Of a stretch of 52,065 bases of DNA, positions 1 to 11,204 are shown piece by piece. The position numbers were made by a program, and so were the translations under genes. Position 1 is the first letter of the stretch, and every line of letters starts with the position of its first letter. This DNA is from CAVTWJ01 sp964525605 (GTDB lineage: Bacteria > Oederibacteriota > Muellerivitia > Muellerivitales > Muellerivitaceae), in the NCBI GenBank assembly GCA_964525605.1, contig CAZGKT010000021.1, positions 1 to 52,065 of the forward strand, written 5' to 3'. Under the pieces are notes generated by a model. It did no database searches, was not told the DNA's origin, and was given only the letters and a program-made list of their open reading frames with translations.

Positions 1-277
1 TAAACCCTTCCGTTCCCAGAAACACCCCGAAAAAGTCATGGCAAAAGGCTAGGGCTATAACGGCAGGGGCTAAGGCTAATACGTGGTTCATTCGGACATG
101 CTTCTCAAAAAGGTAGAGAAAACCAACGGAAAGGGCTGCAACCGTGTCAAAGGGGGTGACGGATGGGGAAATGACCCCTAGAACCTCTAGGGTGAATTTA
201 AGGCCCGAATAGACCCCAAATCCGCCTAAGACAGGAGGGGTGTGCATCTCAACCGCTTTAAAAAAATTCCTAAACAT
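1..277 (-). CDS. Hypothetical membrane protein, 3' end cut by the window
   Basis: An open frame starts at an ATG (275-277, minus strand, beginning MFRNFFKAVEMHTPPVLGG) and stays open for 92 codons to the left edge, so the C-terminus is missing. Hydrophobic stretches such as VLALAPAVIALAFC suggest two or three membrane segments. I recognise no family. The gene lies downstream of tRNA-Leu on the same strand, beyond a run of tRNA-like repeats, so it could belong to an element inserted near the tRNA; that is only inference. No clear ribosome binding site is visible before the ATG. Codon use looks normal, which favours a real gene. Confidence 0.5.
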   Translation of the reverse strand, partial: MFRNFFKAVEMHTPPVLGGFGVYSGLKFTLEVLGVISPSVTPFDTVAALSVGFLYLFEKHVRMNHVLALAPAVIALAFCHDFFGVFLGTEGF

Positions 278-365
278 TATTCCACGCTTCCCCGCTGAAT
301 GAATCGTTCCAAGCCACCTTAGATTTATTCAGTTAGAGGAATGTTGCAAGGCGAAACAAGCAGGG

Positions 366-474
366 GACGCAATAGACTTTTTATTTTCCGGGTGAAAACA
401 AAAAAGATCGAGAGCGCAATAGACTTCTACTCTATCGTTCACAGTTAAAACCGGGGGAGACGCAATAGACTTTT
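366..474 (+). repeat. Three short direct repeats matching part of tRNA-Leu
   Basis: The core CGCAATAGACTT occurs at 368-379, 415-426 and 461-472, spaced 47 and 46 bp. The same CGCAATAGACT is in the D-stem/anticodon-stem part of tRNA-Leu at 718-730, but there it is read from the minus strand. The repeats are therefore inverted relative to the tRNA gene, and a minus-strand transcript through both would hold the tRNA and three complementary copies. The rest of 278-664 has no gene that I can support. Confidence 0.7.
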
Positions 475-567
475 GGGTGCCTTCCGGAGTCTTATAGGAG
501 TCTTATGTAGTCGGTTTTTGCCGGTTTCGACCGCCCCTAACTGCCACTGACCGCCACAAACAATTAA

Positions 568-601
568 GGCTCCCGACTTAAAATTTTAAAAGTCGGAAGC
601 C
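568..601 (-). terminator. Hairpin downstream of tRNA-Leu, possible terminator
   Basis: GGCTCCCGACTT (568-579) and AAGTCGGAAGCC (590-601) form a 12-bp stem with one mismatch around an A/T loop. It lies about 65 bp past the 3' end of the minus-strand tRNA-Leu. The following T-tract is poor (TTAATTG), so termination is plausible rather than certain. Confidence 0.45.
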
Positions 602-664
602 TCTAAATTGCGCTAGGAACAATGATTTTTAAGGTTTTCCCAAAAAATTCTAAGAGAAAAAAAT

Positions 665-751
665 TGGTGCCCGAGGTCGGACTTGAACCGACATGAGATT
701 GCTCTCGATAGATTTTGAGTCTATTGCGTCTGCCAATTTCGCCACTCGGGC
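665..751 (-). tRNA. tRNA-Leu (anticodon CAA)
   Basis: The minus strand folds as a class II tRNA. The acceptor stem is GCCCGAG/CTCGGGC and the anticodon stem ATAGA/TCTAT encloses the loop CTCAAAA, giving anticodon CAA, which reads UUG leucine codons. A long variable arm (CGAGAGCAATCTC) and the T-arm loop GTTCAAGTC are present. The CCA end is encoded (665-667), giving 87 nt. The D-stem and anticodon-stem segment is the part repeated at 366-474. Confidence 0.95.
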
Positions 752-829
752 AAGGAGGGCCGGAAACAACAACGAGCAGGGACGGCATTTTAGTAAAAAA
801 CATTATGAAATAGAAGCTTTTCGAGGGTC

Positions 830-1999
830 TCAGGACCCTCTGGAGACCTCACCCAACGAACCCCAAAAACGGGCCATATCCTCGTGCAGAGGGTCCTCCA
901 AAACGACCGAACGACCCGTATGGGGATGAATAAATTCCAAACGAAAAGCGTGCAGGGCTGTTCGGGGAAGGATCACTCTTTCCTTCAGCCAATCATCCCA
1001 ATCATATTCATAGAAGTGGAGGAAAGTCTCATCGTCGCCCGAATAAAGTTTGTCGCCCACTATGGGAAACCCCAGATGTTCCAGATGCACCCGGATCTGA
1101 TGGGTGCGGCCCGTAAGGGGCTGGGCTTCGACGAGGGAGAATTTATTCCCACCTACGCCGTCTCCCTTCGCTAAAGCTTCAGGAGACAGGCGGCTTCGGT
1201 GGCCATGCCTCGTTTCCAAGCCCGTGAATAAGGTGATTGATTCTTTCGCTTCCTTTGAAGGAAGCGGGATTGCTTCATTTCGATCGCCCGAAATGGCGTC
1301 GCCATTTCCAACAGAGATTGCTTTGCTTCGCTCGCAATACGCAGTTGTCTTCTTACTATATTCCCTTGGGACAACTGCTAGTTTCATTCTCACCTCACTC
1401 CCCACCTTGGGGCCGATGGGCGCGTCCACCTTGGTCTGGCCCTTTGGGAAAGCCCCGAACACGATGGCCCGGTAGGATTTCTGAATATTGTCGTTCCAGT
1501 CTTTCTGGATCTTACGCAGGGTGTCGGTATCCTTGGCCAGAAGGAGAAGCCCGCTGGTTTCCGAATCCAGCCGGTGGGCCAGGTGATAGTTTTCCGCCTC
1601 GGGCCGATCCCGCTTCAAAAGATGGGTGAGACTGTTTCGAAAATAGGCCCCGATGGCGTGCACGGGAAGGGGGGAAGGTTTGGAAACCGCCAGGAGCGAT
1701 TCATCCTCATACACGATGCGGTAGTTGGTATTGACCGCCGGTTCTTCCCAGGCATTGGTCGTGTAAGCCACCTCGTCCCCGGCCCGCAAAGGCTGGCCTT
1801 CAGAAGCCTCGCGGCCATTCACCTTCACCTTGCCGTCGAGGATGCGCTGTTTCCATTCCACTTCGTCGAGGTACTTGAAACGGCTCACCAGGAATTTCAA
1901 CAGGTTCTGCGAGCTCTTATTTGAGATGTGGGCAACGAGGGTGATTTCTTTATCGATAGGTTCATGTCTCACGAGAAACACCCCATCCACAGCCAACAC
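830..1999 (-). CDS. RluA-family pseudouridine synthase with an in-frame repeat insertion
   Basis: Predicted 389 residues. An N-terminal S4-like RNA-binding region (ILDGKVKVNGREA) precedes the RluA catalytic domain with motif HRLDSETSG, catalytic Asp about residue 145, and the late motif GRTHQIRVH. It should isomerise specific uridines in rRNA or tRNA. Residues about 221-285 are foreign to the family. They split the domain just before the KFSLVEAQPLTGRTHQ strand and correspond to palindromic repeat DNA. The GTG start at 1999 lies inside an inverted-repeat arm (1992-2132), so a GTG at codon 7 or 10 may be the real start. The exact target (RluA, C or D type) cannot be told. Confidence 0.88.
   Translation of the reverse strand: MLAVDGVFLVRHEPIDKEITLVAHISNKSSQNLLKFLVSRFKYLDEVEWKQRILDGKVKVNGREASEGQPLRAGDEVAYTTNAWEEPAVNTNYRIVYEDESLLAVSKPSPLPVHAIGAYFRNSLTHLLKRDRPEAENYHLAHRLDSETSGLLLLAKDTDTLRKIQKDWNDNIQKSYRAIVFGAFPKGQTKVDAPIGPKVGSEVRMKLAVVPREYSKKTTAYCERSKAISVGNGDAISGDRNEAIPLPSKEAKESITLFTGLETRHGHRSRLSPEALAKGDGVGGNKFSLVEAQPLTGRTHQIRVHLEHLGFPIVGDKLYSGDDETFLHFYEYDWDDWLKERVILPRTALHAFRLEFIHPHTGRSVVLEDPLHEDMARFWGSLGEVSRGS
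1145..1339 (-). repeat. Palindromic interspersed element inside the RluA gene
   Basis: Read on the minus strand, the segment opens with ATTGCGAGCGAAGC...GCAATCTC, which matches a widely scattered bacterial repeat type. It contains nested palindromes: AATGGCG/CGCCATT around 1293-1307, ATTTCG/CGAAAT and GCTTCC/GGAAGC near 1249-1266. A second part near 1165-1235 encodes RLSPEALAKGDG, which looks like translated repeat sequence. No stop codon arises in the gene frame, so about 65 codons are added to the protein. A diverged relative lies at 6370-6424. Confidence 0.75.
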
Positions 2000-2132
2000 G
2001 AAGACAGTAAGTCACTAAGAACGGCCAAGACAAAGTGAAATTCTTTGCAATGTTTAATTTTATCTAAAAAATTCACAGTTGGCCTTTCACTTCACAAATC
2101 CCTCTTTGTGTCTTCGTGGCTTTGTGTTGGCT
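1992..2132. repeat. Intergenic inverted repeat between rluA-like gene and priA
   Basis: The left arm (from 1992, AGCCAACACGAAGACA) and the right arm (2104-2132, ending TTTGTGTTGGCT) are imperfect inverted copies of a CCAACACGAAG...CAAAG motif. The same motif forms the arms of the element at 4384-4492. The spacer is AT-rich and holds no gene. The left arm overlaps the first codons of the pseudouridine synthase. Confidence 0.65.
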
Positions 2133-2137
2133 TTCGT

Positions 2138-4357
2138 TTACAACATGCTCTGGGGGTCGAGGTCGACCGCGCGGTTGACACCGGAAGGGGTTTCCATCTT
2201 CTCATCCACATAAATCAACAAGCGGCGCAGGGGCGCGGGGGTCTTGGCCTTCAGGAGGATCTGGAAACGGTATTGCCCCCTCAGTTTGGAAAAGGGGGCC
2301 GGGGCGGGTCCCCACACCTCAACCCCCGCCTGGGAGGCTTCCCTCCTCATGATTTCCGCAGCCTTGGTCACCGCCAGCAACGCCTTTTTTTCGTCCTTCG
2401 ATCGGTAGACGATTAAACCCAGTTTCGAGAAGGGGGGATAATCCAGGGCCTTGCGCATTTCCAGTTCGGCGTTCCAAAAGGTTTCGGTATCGTGGCCCAT
2501 GGCGGCCCGGAGGGCCGGATGGCCCGGGTTGAAGGTTTGAAGATAAATGAATCCTTCTTTCTCAGCCCTTCCGGCCCGGCCCGCCACCTGCACCATCAAT
2601 TGAAACACCCTTTCGGACGACCTGAAATCCGGCAGGGCCAGCCCCACATCGGCGCCAATCACCCCCACCAGGGTGACCCCCGGAAAATCGTGTCCCTTGG
2701 CGATCATTTGGGTGCCAATGAGGATGTCGGTTTGATGGTTTCTGAACTTGGTCAATAGGCTCTCGTGGCTTCCCTGTTTGCGGGTCGTATCCAGGTCCAT
2801 GCGGGCCACCCGGGCCTTGGGAAAGCGGGCCATCACCTCTTCTTCCACCTTTTCAGTGCCCATGCCCACGGGTTTTACGTCCCCATCCTTGCAAGTTTGA
2901 CAACGGGCGGGAACCGGCCCCTGCCATCCGCAGTAATGGCAGAGGAGCGGTTTAGGGTCCGAACCGCTCCCCCGGTGATACGTCACCGAGACGGAACAAT
3001 GGGGGCACTGCACCTGCGCCCCGCATTTGGTACACAACACCAGGGTGTGAAACCCCCGGCGGTTGAGAAAAAGAATGGCCTGTTCGCCCTTGGCCAGGGT
3101 TTCTCCGATGGCCGTTTCCAGGGCCAGGGTGAGAACCGGGCGTTCCCGGCTGCCATGGCTCGTGATTTCTTCCTTCAAATCGACCAGGCGGATCAGGGGA
3201 AGGCGGCGTTGATTGACCCGCTCGGGCATGTGGAGTCTCTGGTACTTGCCGCTTTGGGCGTTATGGACCGTTTCGAGCGAGGGGGTGGCGCTGCCCAAAA
3301 CCGCCACGGCACCCGTGATCTGGGCTCTTTTCACGGCCGCGTCGCGGGCGTGGTAACGGGGTACGTCATCCTGCTTGTAGGAAGACTCGTGTTCCTCATC
3401 CACCACAATCAAGCCCAGCCGGGGCGCGGGGGCGAAGAGGGCCGAACGGGCGCCAACCGCCACCTGCGCTTCACCGGTCGCCATTCGGCTCCACTGGCGG
3501 GCCCGCTCGCCCTGGGCGAGGCGGCTATGAAGCAACGCCACTTTGTCCCCGAAACGGCTGGTGAACCGCTCCAGGGTCTGGGGCGTGAGGGCGATTTCGG
3601 GGATGAGGACGATGGCCTGCTGGCCTTTTTGAATGACTTCGGCGATGGCCCTTAGATAAACCTCGGTCTTGCCCGAGCCGGTGACACCGTGAAGGAGAAA
3701 GGTTTGGAAGGTGCCCAAATTCAAAGCCTGGCGGATGGTTTGAACCGCCACCTCTTGTTGCGGATGAAGTTTGGGGATGGTCTCGGGCCGAGCGGGAGCC
3801 TTCTGAGAAACCTTCAGCGATTTGGATTCTTTTGAATAATTCACCTGCCCTAATCCCGATTCTTTCAAGGCCTCGGCCAGCGCCCGCGTACGGGGGGTCA
3901 AAGGAACCCTTCCCTCTTCCAAGCTTTCCAGGTTCACACCCCGAAGCTTACCCACCTTTTCAAGCAAAGCTTCCACCTCGGTGGATTTTTCCACCGCCTC
4001 GGGAACGAGTTTCAGAAAAGCCTTGGGATTCTTACGGTATCCGCCCGGCAGGGCGGTAAAGAGGGCTTCACCCAGGGAGCAATAATAGTATTCGGAAATC
4101 CAGCGTCCCAATTCCAGCAAATCGGGAGTGAGGATGGGATCGGTATCCATCAGGCTTTCCAGGGCCTTCATGTTCTTGACCCCCGCAGGGGATTGAGCCG
4201 TCAGGCGGGTGACTAGGCCCACCGTATGCCGGCGTCCAAATGAAACGGATACCCGCATGCCGGGCTTCACGAGACCCTGCAGGGATTCGGGCACGCGATA
4301 GCTGAATACTTGCTTGAGGGAAAGGGGAAAGGCGACTTCGACAAACTCTTCCGACAT
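2138..4357 (-). CDS. priA: Primosomal replication helicase PriA
   Basis: About 739 residues. PriA is the 3'-5' helicase that reloads the replisome at stalled forks. The N-terminal DNA-binding domain includes SYRVPESLQG. Walker A is GVTGSGKTEVY (about residue 224), the DEEH Walker B follows about 100 residues later, and CxxC pairs (CTKC, CPHC, CHYC, CQTC) bind zinc. Helicase motifs LNRRGFH and QVAGRAGRAEK are present. I chose the ATG at 4357 (MSEEFVEVAFPL) because GAAGGTGG lies just upstream; an in-frame ATG 33 nt earlier is possible. It stands alone between two inverted-repeat elements. Confidence 0.96.
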   Translation of the reverse strand: MSEEFVEVAFPLSLKQVFSYRVPESLQGLVKPGMRVSVSFGRRHTVGLVTRLTAQSPAGVKNMKALESLMDTDPILTPDLLELGRWISEYYYCSLGEALFTALPGGYRKNPKAFLKLVPEAVEKSTEVEALLEKVGKLRGVNLESLEEGRVPLTPRTRALAEALKESGLGQVNYSKESKSLKVSQKAPARPETIPKLHPQQEVAVQTIRQALNLGTFQTFLLHGVTGSGKTEVYLRAIAEVIQKGQQAIVLIPEIALTPQTLERFTSRFGDKVALLHSRLAQGERARQWSRMATGEAQVAVGARSALFAPAPRLGLIVVDEEHESSYKQDDVPRYHARDAAVKRAQITGAVAVLGSATPSLETVHNAQSGKYQRLHMPERVNQRRLPLIRLVDLKEEITSHGSRERPVLTLALETAIGETLAKGEQAILFLNRRGFHTLVLCTKCGAQVQCPHCSVSVTYHRGSGSDPKPLLCHYCGWQGPVPARCQTCKDGDVKPVGMGTEKVEEEVMARFPKARVARMDLDTTRKQGSHESLLTKFRNHQTDILIGTQMIAKGHDFPGVTLVGVIGADVGLALPDFRSSERVFQLMVQVAGRAGRAEKEGFIYLQTFNPGHPALRAAMGHDTETFWNAELEMRKALDYPPFSKLGLIVYRSKDEKKALLAVTKAAEIMRREASQAGVEVWGPAPAPFSKLRGQYRFQILLKAKTPAPLRRLLIYVDEKMETPSGVNRAVDLDPQSML

Positions 4358-4383
4358 GAGACCACCTTCATGAACACCAAAAT

Positions 4384-4492
4384 CCAACACAAAGCCACCA
4401 AGCCACGAAGAAAGGATTTTTAAGGATCATCCCAAGACTTAACCACTGTTTTTATGTTTTCGCCTAGTCCTATCTTTGTGGCTTCGTGTTGG
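4384..4492. repeat. Intergenic inverted repeat upstream of priA
   Basis: The left arm, from 4384 (CCAACACAAAGCCACCAAG), is imperfectly complementary to the right arm at 4473-4492 (TCTTTGTGGCTTCGTGTTGG). It belongs to the same family as the element at 1992-2132. It fills most of the gap between the priA start and the end of the peptide permease gene. Confidence 0.65.
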
Positions 4493-4508
4493 CCGTTTTT
4501 TGTTGCCT

Positions 4509-5387
4509 TTATTGACGGGAGTCCTGCAGTTTCGGGTCGGTGGCCTCGCGCAAACCTTCCCCGAGGAGGTTAAAGGCCAGAACGGTGGTAAAAATGGCAA
4601 GACCCGGAAAGGTGACCAGCCACCAAGCGTCGGTTAAGTGTTCCTTGCCTTCCATGAGCATATTGCCCCAGCTGGCCGTGGGAGGCTGAACCCCGAGCCC
4701 CAAGAAACTGAGGGAGGATTCCAGCAGGATGGCCCCCCCGATCCCCAGGGTGGCCACGACCCAGAGGGGCCCGAGAGCGTTGGGGAGGATATGAACGAAG
4801 ATAATTCTTTTACTGCTCAAGCCCATCAGCCGGGCCGCCAAAACGAATTCCCTTTCCCGGAGGGTCAAGAATTCACCCCGGACCAGCCGGGCCACATCCG
4901 TCCAGGAGGTCAAGCCAATGACCACCATGATGTTGAGGATGCTCGGGCCCACGAAGGCAATCACCATCAGGATGAGCAGAAAGGTGGGGATGGATAGAAA
5001 AATGTCGGTCATGCGCATGATGAGGGCATCGATCCAGCCGCCGTAATAGCCCGCCACGGCCCCCAGGAGAGTGCCCAGGCCCACATAAATGGCCACCGCC
5101 ACCATGCCCACCGAGAGGGAAATTCGGGAACCGTAGATCATTCGGCTCAGCACATCCCGCCCATATTGATCGGTGCCCAGGAGATGGGCCCCGCAGGGGG
5201 GTAAAAGCCTGTCGGACAAGATTTGAAAATTGGGCGAATAGGGCGAGATCAGGGGGGCCAAAAGAGCCGTGAGCGCGAAAAGGAATATGGAGAGACTGCC
5301 CCAGAAGATCAGGGGATAACGGTGTAGAACCACGTGGAGCCGGGAAGTGGTTCGGGGAGTCGGGGCCGGCATAATGTTTTCATTCAT
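4509..5387 (-). CDS. dppC: Peptide ABC transporter permease, DppC/OppC type
   Basis: About 292 residues. It is the second inner-membrane permease of a peptide importer, with an N-terminal transmembrane segment (LFALTALLAPLISPYSP), the family signature GTDQYGRDVLSRMIYGSR and the coupling-loop region EFVLAARLMGLSSKRIIFVHILPN. The start is the ATG at 5387 (MNENIMPAP), which overlaps the end of the upstream permease by 8 nt and suggests translational coupling. Longer in-frame openings run into the upstream gene and are unlikely. It is third in a dppA-dppB-dppC order. Substrate specificity (dipeptide, oligopeptide or other) cannot be read from the sequence. Confidence 0.92.
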   Translation of the reverse strand: MNENIMPAPTPRTTSRLHVVLHRYPLIFWGSLSIFLFALTALLAPLISPYSPNFQILSDRLLPPCGAHLLGTDQYGRDVLSRMIYGSRISLSVGMVAVAIYVGLGTLLGAVAGYYGGWIDALIMRMTDIFLSIPTFLLILMVIAFVGPSILNIMVVIGLTSWTDVARLVRGEFLTLREREFVLAARLMGLSSKRIIFVHILPNALGPLWVVATLGIGGAILLESSLSFLGLGVQPPTASWGNMLMEGKEHLTDAWWLVTFPGLAIFTTVLAFNLLGEGLREATDPKLQDSRQ

Positions 5388-6351
5388 ATTTGATCCTCGG
5401 GTCCAGCGCGGCGTAGGCGATATCCGCCAATAGGTTCCCCAAAAGGGTGAAAAAGGCCAGGATGATGCCAATCCCCATGACGACGGGGTAATTGCGCGAC
5501 ATGATGGCTTCCCAGTTCAATCGCCCCATGCCGGGCCAGCCGAAGATGGTCTCGATGATTGTTCCCCCGGCCAAGAGACCGGGAAGGGAGAGCCCTAGGA
5601 GGGTAATGATAGGCAACAGGGCGTTGGGAAGGGCGTGGCGGAACACGACCCGGAATTCGGTGAGCCCCTTGGCCCGGGCGGTCCGGATGTAGTCTTGTTG
5701 CAAGACCTCCACCATGCTGGAACGGGCAAAGCGAGAAACGGAAGCCAGTCCCCCGAAAACGCTAACCGCAACCGGAAGCGCCAGATGCCAGGCCAGGTCG
5801 CCCACCCGTTCGTACCAGGGTAGATACTCGCTACCCGCGCTCCACATGCCGGAGACCGGAAGCCATCCTAATTGCACGCCAAAAACCAGCATCAAAATCA
5901 GGGCCAGCCAAAAGGTGGGAGTCGCGAAACCCACGAAGGCAAAGACCGTGGTGAACCGATCCAACCACCTGCCCCGGTAATAGGCCGCCGCCACGCCCAG
6001 GGGCACGGCGATCAGAAAAAGCAGTAGTTCGGAGAGGCCGGTTAAAAGCAGGGTCGCGGGCAGGCGTTCGGAAATGACATCGATCACCGGCCGGTCATCC
6101 TTGAAGGATTTCCCAAAATTAAGCGTCACCATCCCCTTCAGCCAACGACCGTACTGCACATAAAGAGGGTCGTTGAGGCCATAAGCTTCCCGAAGCTTGG
6201 TGATGTAGCCCGGATCAATCTTAGCATTCATGTTGACGGTGAGGCTGGCCGGGTCGCCCGGGGCAAGCTTAATGATAGTGAAGGAAAGAATGGAAATACC
6301 CAGAAGGAGAGGCGCCATCATGAATACCCGGCGCAGGATGTAATTGCGCAT
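5380..6351 (-). CDS. dppB: Peptide ABC transporter permease, DppB/OppB type
   Basis: 323 residues starting MRNYILRRVFMMAPLLLG, the usual DppB/OppB amino end. About six membrane segments are visible. The conserved segment DYIRTARAKGLTEFRVVFRHALPNALLPI is the EAA-type loop that contacts the ATPase, and GTIIETIFGWPGMGRL follows. It pairs with the adjacent DppC-like permease to form the channel. No ATPase gene (dppD/dppF) is present nearby, so the ATPase must be encoded elsewhere. It is separated by 244 bp from the binding-protein gene upstream, with a repeat element in the gap. Confidence 0.93.
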   Translation of the reverse strand: MRNYILRRVFMMAPLLLGISILSFTIIKLAPGDPASLTVNMNAKIDPGYITKLREAYGLNDPLYVQYGRWLKGMVTLNFGKSFKDDRPVIDVISERLPATLLLTGLSELLLFLIAVPLGVAAAYYRGRWLDRFTTVFAFVGFATPTFWLALILMLVFGVQLGWLPVSGMWSAGSEYLPWYERVGDLAWHLALPVAVSVFGGLASVSRFARSSMVEVLQQDYIRTARAKGLTEFRVVFRHALPNALLPIITLLGLSLPGLLAGGTIIETIFGWPGMGRLNWEAIMSRNYPVVMGIGIILAFFTLLGNLLADIAYAALDPRIKYE

Positions 6352-6369
6352 CTAAAACCTTCCCATTTT

Positions 6370-6424
6370 GTCATTGCCAGGAATGGCCGACGAATAGTCG
6401 GTCGTTAATGACGAAGCAATCTCA
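6370..6424. repeat. Diverged interspersed repeat between dppA and dppB
   Basis: GTCATTGCCAGGAATG...GACGAAGCAATCTC is a degraded copy of the CATTGCGAG...GAAGCAATCTC repeat, and it contains the small palindrome CCGACgaatAGTCGG. It is the same family as the insertion inside the RluA gene at 1145-1339. The element sits inside the probable dpp transcript, where it could act as a processing or partial termination site. Confidence 0.55.
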
Positions 6425-6595
6425 GTTTAAACAAGCTTTTTCCAAAATCAGCTGTGAACGCCCACCATGAACTTGGATTGCCGCCCAGCAAAGTTCGCTG
6501 CTCGCATGCCGACCTTCCATAAAGCATTTTACGAGGTCGGTATAGTGCCGATTACTAAAATGAAATTATAAATTTGAAAATCGGCACAATGACAA

Positions 6596-8239
6596 TTAAT
6601 TCGGGTATTTTTGCTGGGCCGTAGGCACGTACCAATGTTCGGGATGCCAGCCGATGCCATTTCGGTTGATCAAGAGGCCCTTGAAACGCTTGTGCACCGC
6701 CGGCAGGGAGTAGGGCACGTAGAGGAAGGTGGCGGCCACATCGTCGCTGAGGATCTTGTGGATGCGGCGGTAGATTTTCATCCTGAGCTCGGGTTTGAGA
6801 GTTTCCCGGCCCTCCACCAGAAGCTCATCCACGGTCCTGTTCTTGTAGCCCACCAGGTTGTACTGGTGTTCCCCCATCTGGGAGGAATGCCAGGAAAGAA
6901 AGCAGTCCGGTTCCGGGCCAAACTGCCAGCCCATGATCATAGCGTCGTACTTGCGCTTGTCCACGTACTGGCTCAGGAGGGTGGTCCATTCCATGATCTG
7001 CGGCTGGCAGTCGATGCCTACCTGTTTGAGCTGTTGCTGGACAATGGTGGCGATGCGTTCCCGGCTGACGTTGCCCTGGTTGGTGAAAAGCTTGAAGGCG
7101 AAGGGCGTTTTCTGGCCCTTGACCATCCTGTAAAGCATGCCGTCGTCGCCCGTTTTCCAACCCGCCTTGGCCAGGATTTTTTTAGCTCCCTCCGGGTCAA
7201 AAGGGATCGGTTTGACATTCGGATTATTGGCCCAAGAGGACGGCACGAAAGGCCCAGTGCAAATGGAACCCAATCCATATACCACATTATCGATGATGGC
7301 CTGACGATCGATGGCCATGGTCAACGCCCGGCGCACCTTGACGTCTTTAAAAAGGGGATTCCCCAGGTTCCAACCGATGTAGGAATAAACAAACTGGTCG
7401 GCCTGGTACTTATTGTAGTAATCCTTGAATTGGGGGGTGTCGGTTTGCCGGGCGTACTGTTCGGGCGAGAGCGTGCCGCTGGTCCAGGCGCCCATGGCGT
7501 CGGTTTCACCCTTGAGCAAGCTCAAAAGTTCCGATGACTGATCGGGGATGATGCGAAGCACAAAACGCTTCACGTGGGGCTTCCCTTCCCAATAATCCGG
7601 GTTGGCCTCCAGGACGATTTGCTGGTCGGTTTTCCATTCGACGAACTTGAACGGCCCGGTGCCGATGGGATGACGGTTGAAATCGGCGGTGTTGATGTCC
7701 TTCCCCTCCAGCAAATGTTTGGGGAGGATCGCCCCAAAGGTATTGGAAAGGGCGGGCGCGAAAGCTCTCTTGTAGATCACCTTCACAATATAGGGGTCGA
7801 TGATGTCGACGGATTTGATGTACTGGTAGTCGGCCGCATAGGGCGTTTTGACGCTAGGATCGGTGTAAACCTGGTAAGTGAATTGAACATCGTTGGCGGT
7901 GAATTCCACCCCGTCGTGGAACTTCACGCCCTTGCGCAGATAGTAAGTGATGGTCTTGCCGTCTTTGGAGACAGTCCAGCGTTCCGCCAGGCAGGGGGAA
8001 AGTTTCAGGTTCTCGTCATAGCGGAGCAGTCCGCTAAAAACCATCCCGCAGATGTCCCCGCCGGTCGACTCATCCACCAGCGCGGGGTTCAAGGTTTTCG
8101 CGTCGCCAATCGAGGATTCGATCAGGGTGTCCCCGTCGGCCACCGGACCGTCCTGGGAATAGATCTTCGGGTCTTTCTTGCCGCAACCCGTCACGAGGAT
8201 CAGCGCCAAACACGACATCCAAACGGTTTTTCCGAACAT
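6596..8239 (-). CDS. dppA: Peptide ABC transporter substrate-binding lipoprotein, DppA/OppA type
   Basis: 547 residues of the family 5 extracellular solute-binding proteins. The N-terminus MFGKTVWMSCLALILVTGC is a lipoprotein signal with the lipidated Cys at residue 19. The family signature near residue 95-115 is AERWTVSKDGKTITYYLRKG followed by VKFHDGVEFTANDV, and later blocks include RRALTMAIDRQ. It delivers peptides to the DppBC-like permeases encoded downstream on the same strand. The ATG at 8239 precedes a normal signal peptide, so the start is secure. Nickel or sugar ligands are also known in this family. Confidence 0.93.
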   Translation of the reverse strand: MFGKTVWMSCLALILVTGCGKKDPKIYSQDGPVADGDTLIESSIGDAKTLNPALVDESTGGDICGMVFSGLLRYDENLKLSPCLAERWTVSKDGKTITYYLRKGVKFHDGVEFTANDVQFTYQVYTDPSVKTPYAADYQYIKSVDIIDPYIVKVIYKRAFAPALSNTFGAILPKHLLEGKDINTADFNRHPIGTGPFKFVEWKTDQQIVLEANPDYWEGKPHVKRFVLRIIPDQSSELLSLLKGETDAMGAWTSGTLSPEQYARQTDTPQFKDYYNKYQADQFVYSYIGWNLGNPLFKDVKVRRALTMAIDRQAIIDNVVYGLGSICTGPFVPSSWANNPNVKPIPFDPEGAKKILAKAGWKTGDDGMLYRMVKGQKTPFAFKLFTNQGNVSRERIATIVQQQLKQVGIDCQPQIMEWTTLLSQYVDKRKYDAMIMGWQFGPEPDCFLSWHSSQMGEHQYNLVGYKNRTVDELLVEGRETLKPELRMKIYRRIHKILSDDVAATFLYVPYSLPAVHKRFKGLLINRNGIGWHPEHWYVPTAQQKYPN

Positions 8240-8311
8240 GCATTTCCCCCATTGGAGGGTGAAGATTCGAGCCTAAAACTCCTAACTCCTCACTCCTAAT
8301 TCCTAACTTTC

Positions 8312-8415
8312 TTATGCCCCATGACACTTCTTGAACCGTTCCTGTTTGGGAACGGCACACTTTAACTATGCGTTTCGCCCTGAGGGCTCAACGCAAAGCC
8401 GAAGTGTCCCTCCGC
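8312..8415 (-). other. Duplicated SecA tail and hairpins downstream of secA
   Basis: Just past the secA stop, the minus strand carries a second copy of the secA tail. The DNA for FKKCHGA-stop recurs at about 8312-8336 and differs from the real tail only at third codon positions (CAC/CAT, GGA/GGG, GCG/GCA). Between the copies lie hairpins: GAAGTGTC/GACACTTC, TGCGTT...AACGCA, and a perfect CCGTTCC-CAAACA-GGAACGG. A run of CTCCTAA-like repeats follows at 8280-8310. The hairpins may terminate secA transcription. Confidence 0.6.
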
Positions 8416-11106
<2,691 letters not shown>

Positions 11107-11204
11107 GGTTCCTCTTTGGTGGAAATTGTGGGAAATTCAGCCTTTTCTGGGCTCAAGGGGCATAAGTATAGGGGCTTTAATTGGGTGGTTCAAGGCGATA
11201 ACCC

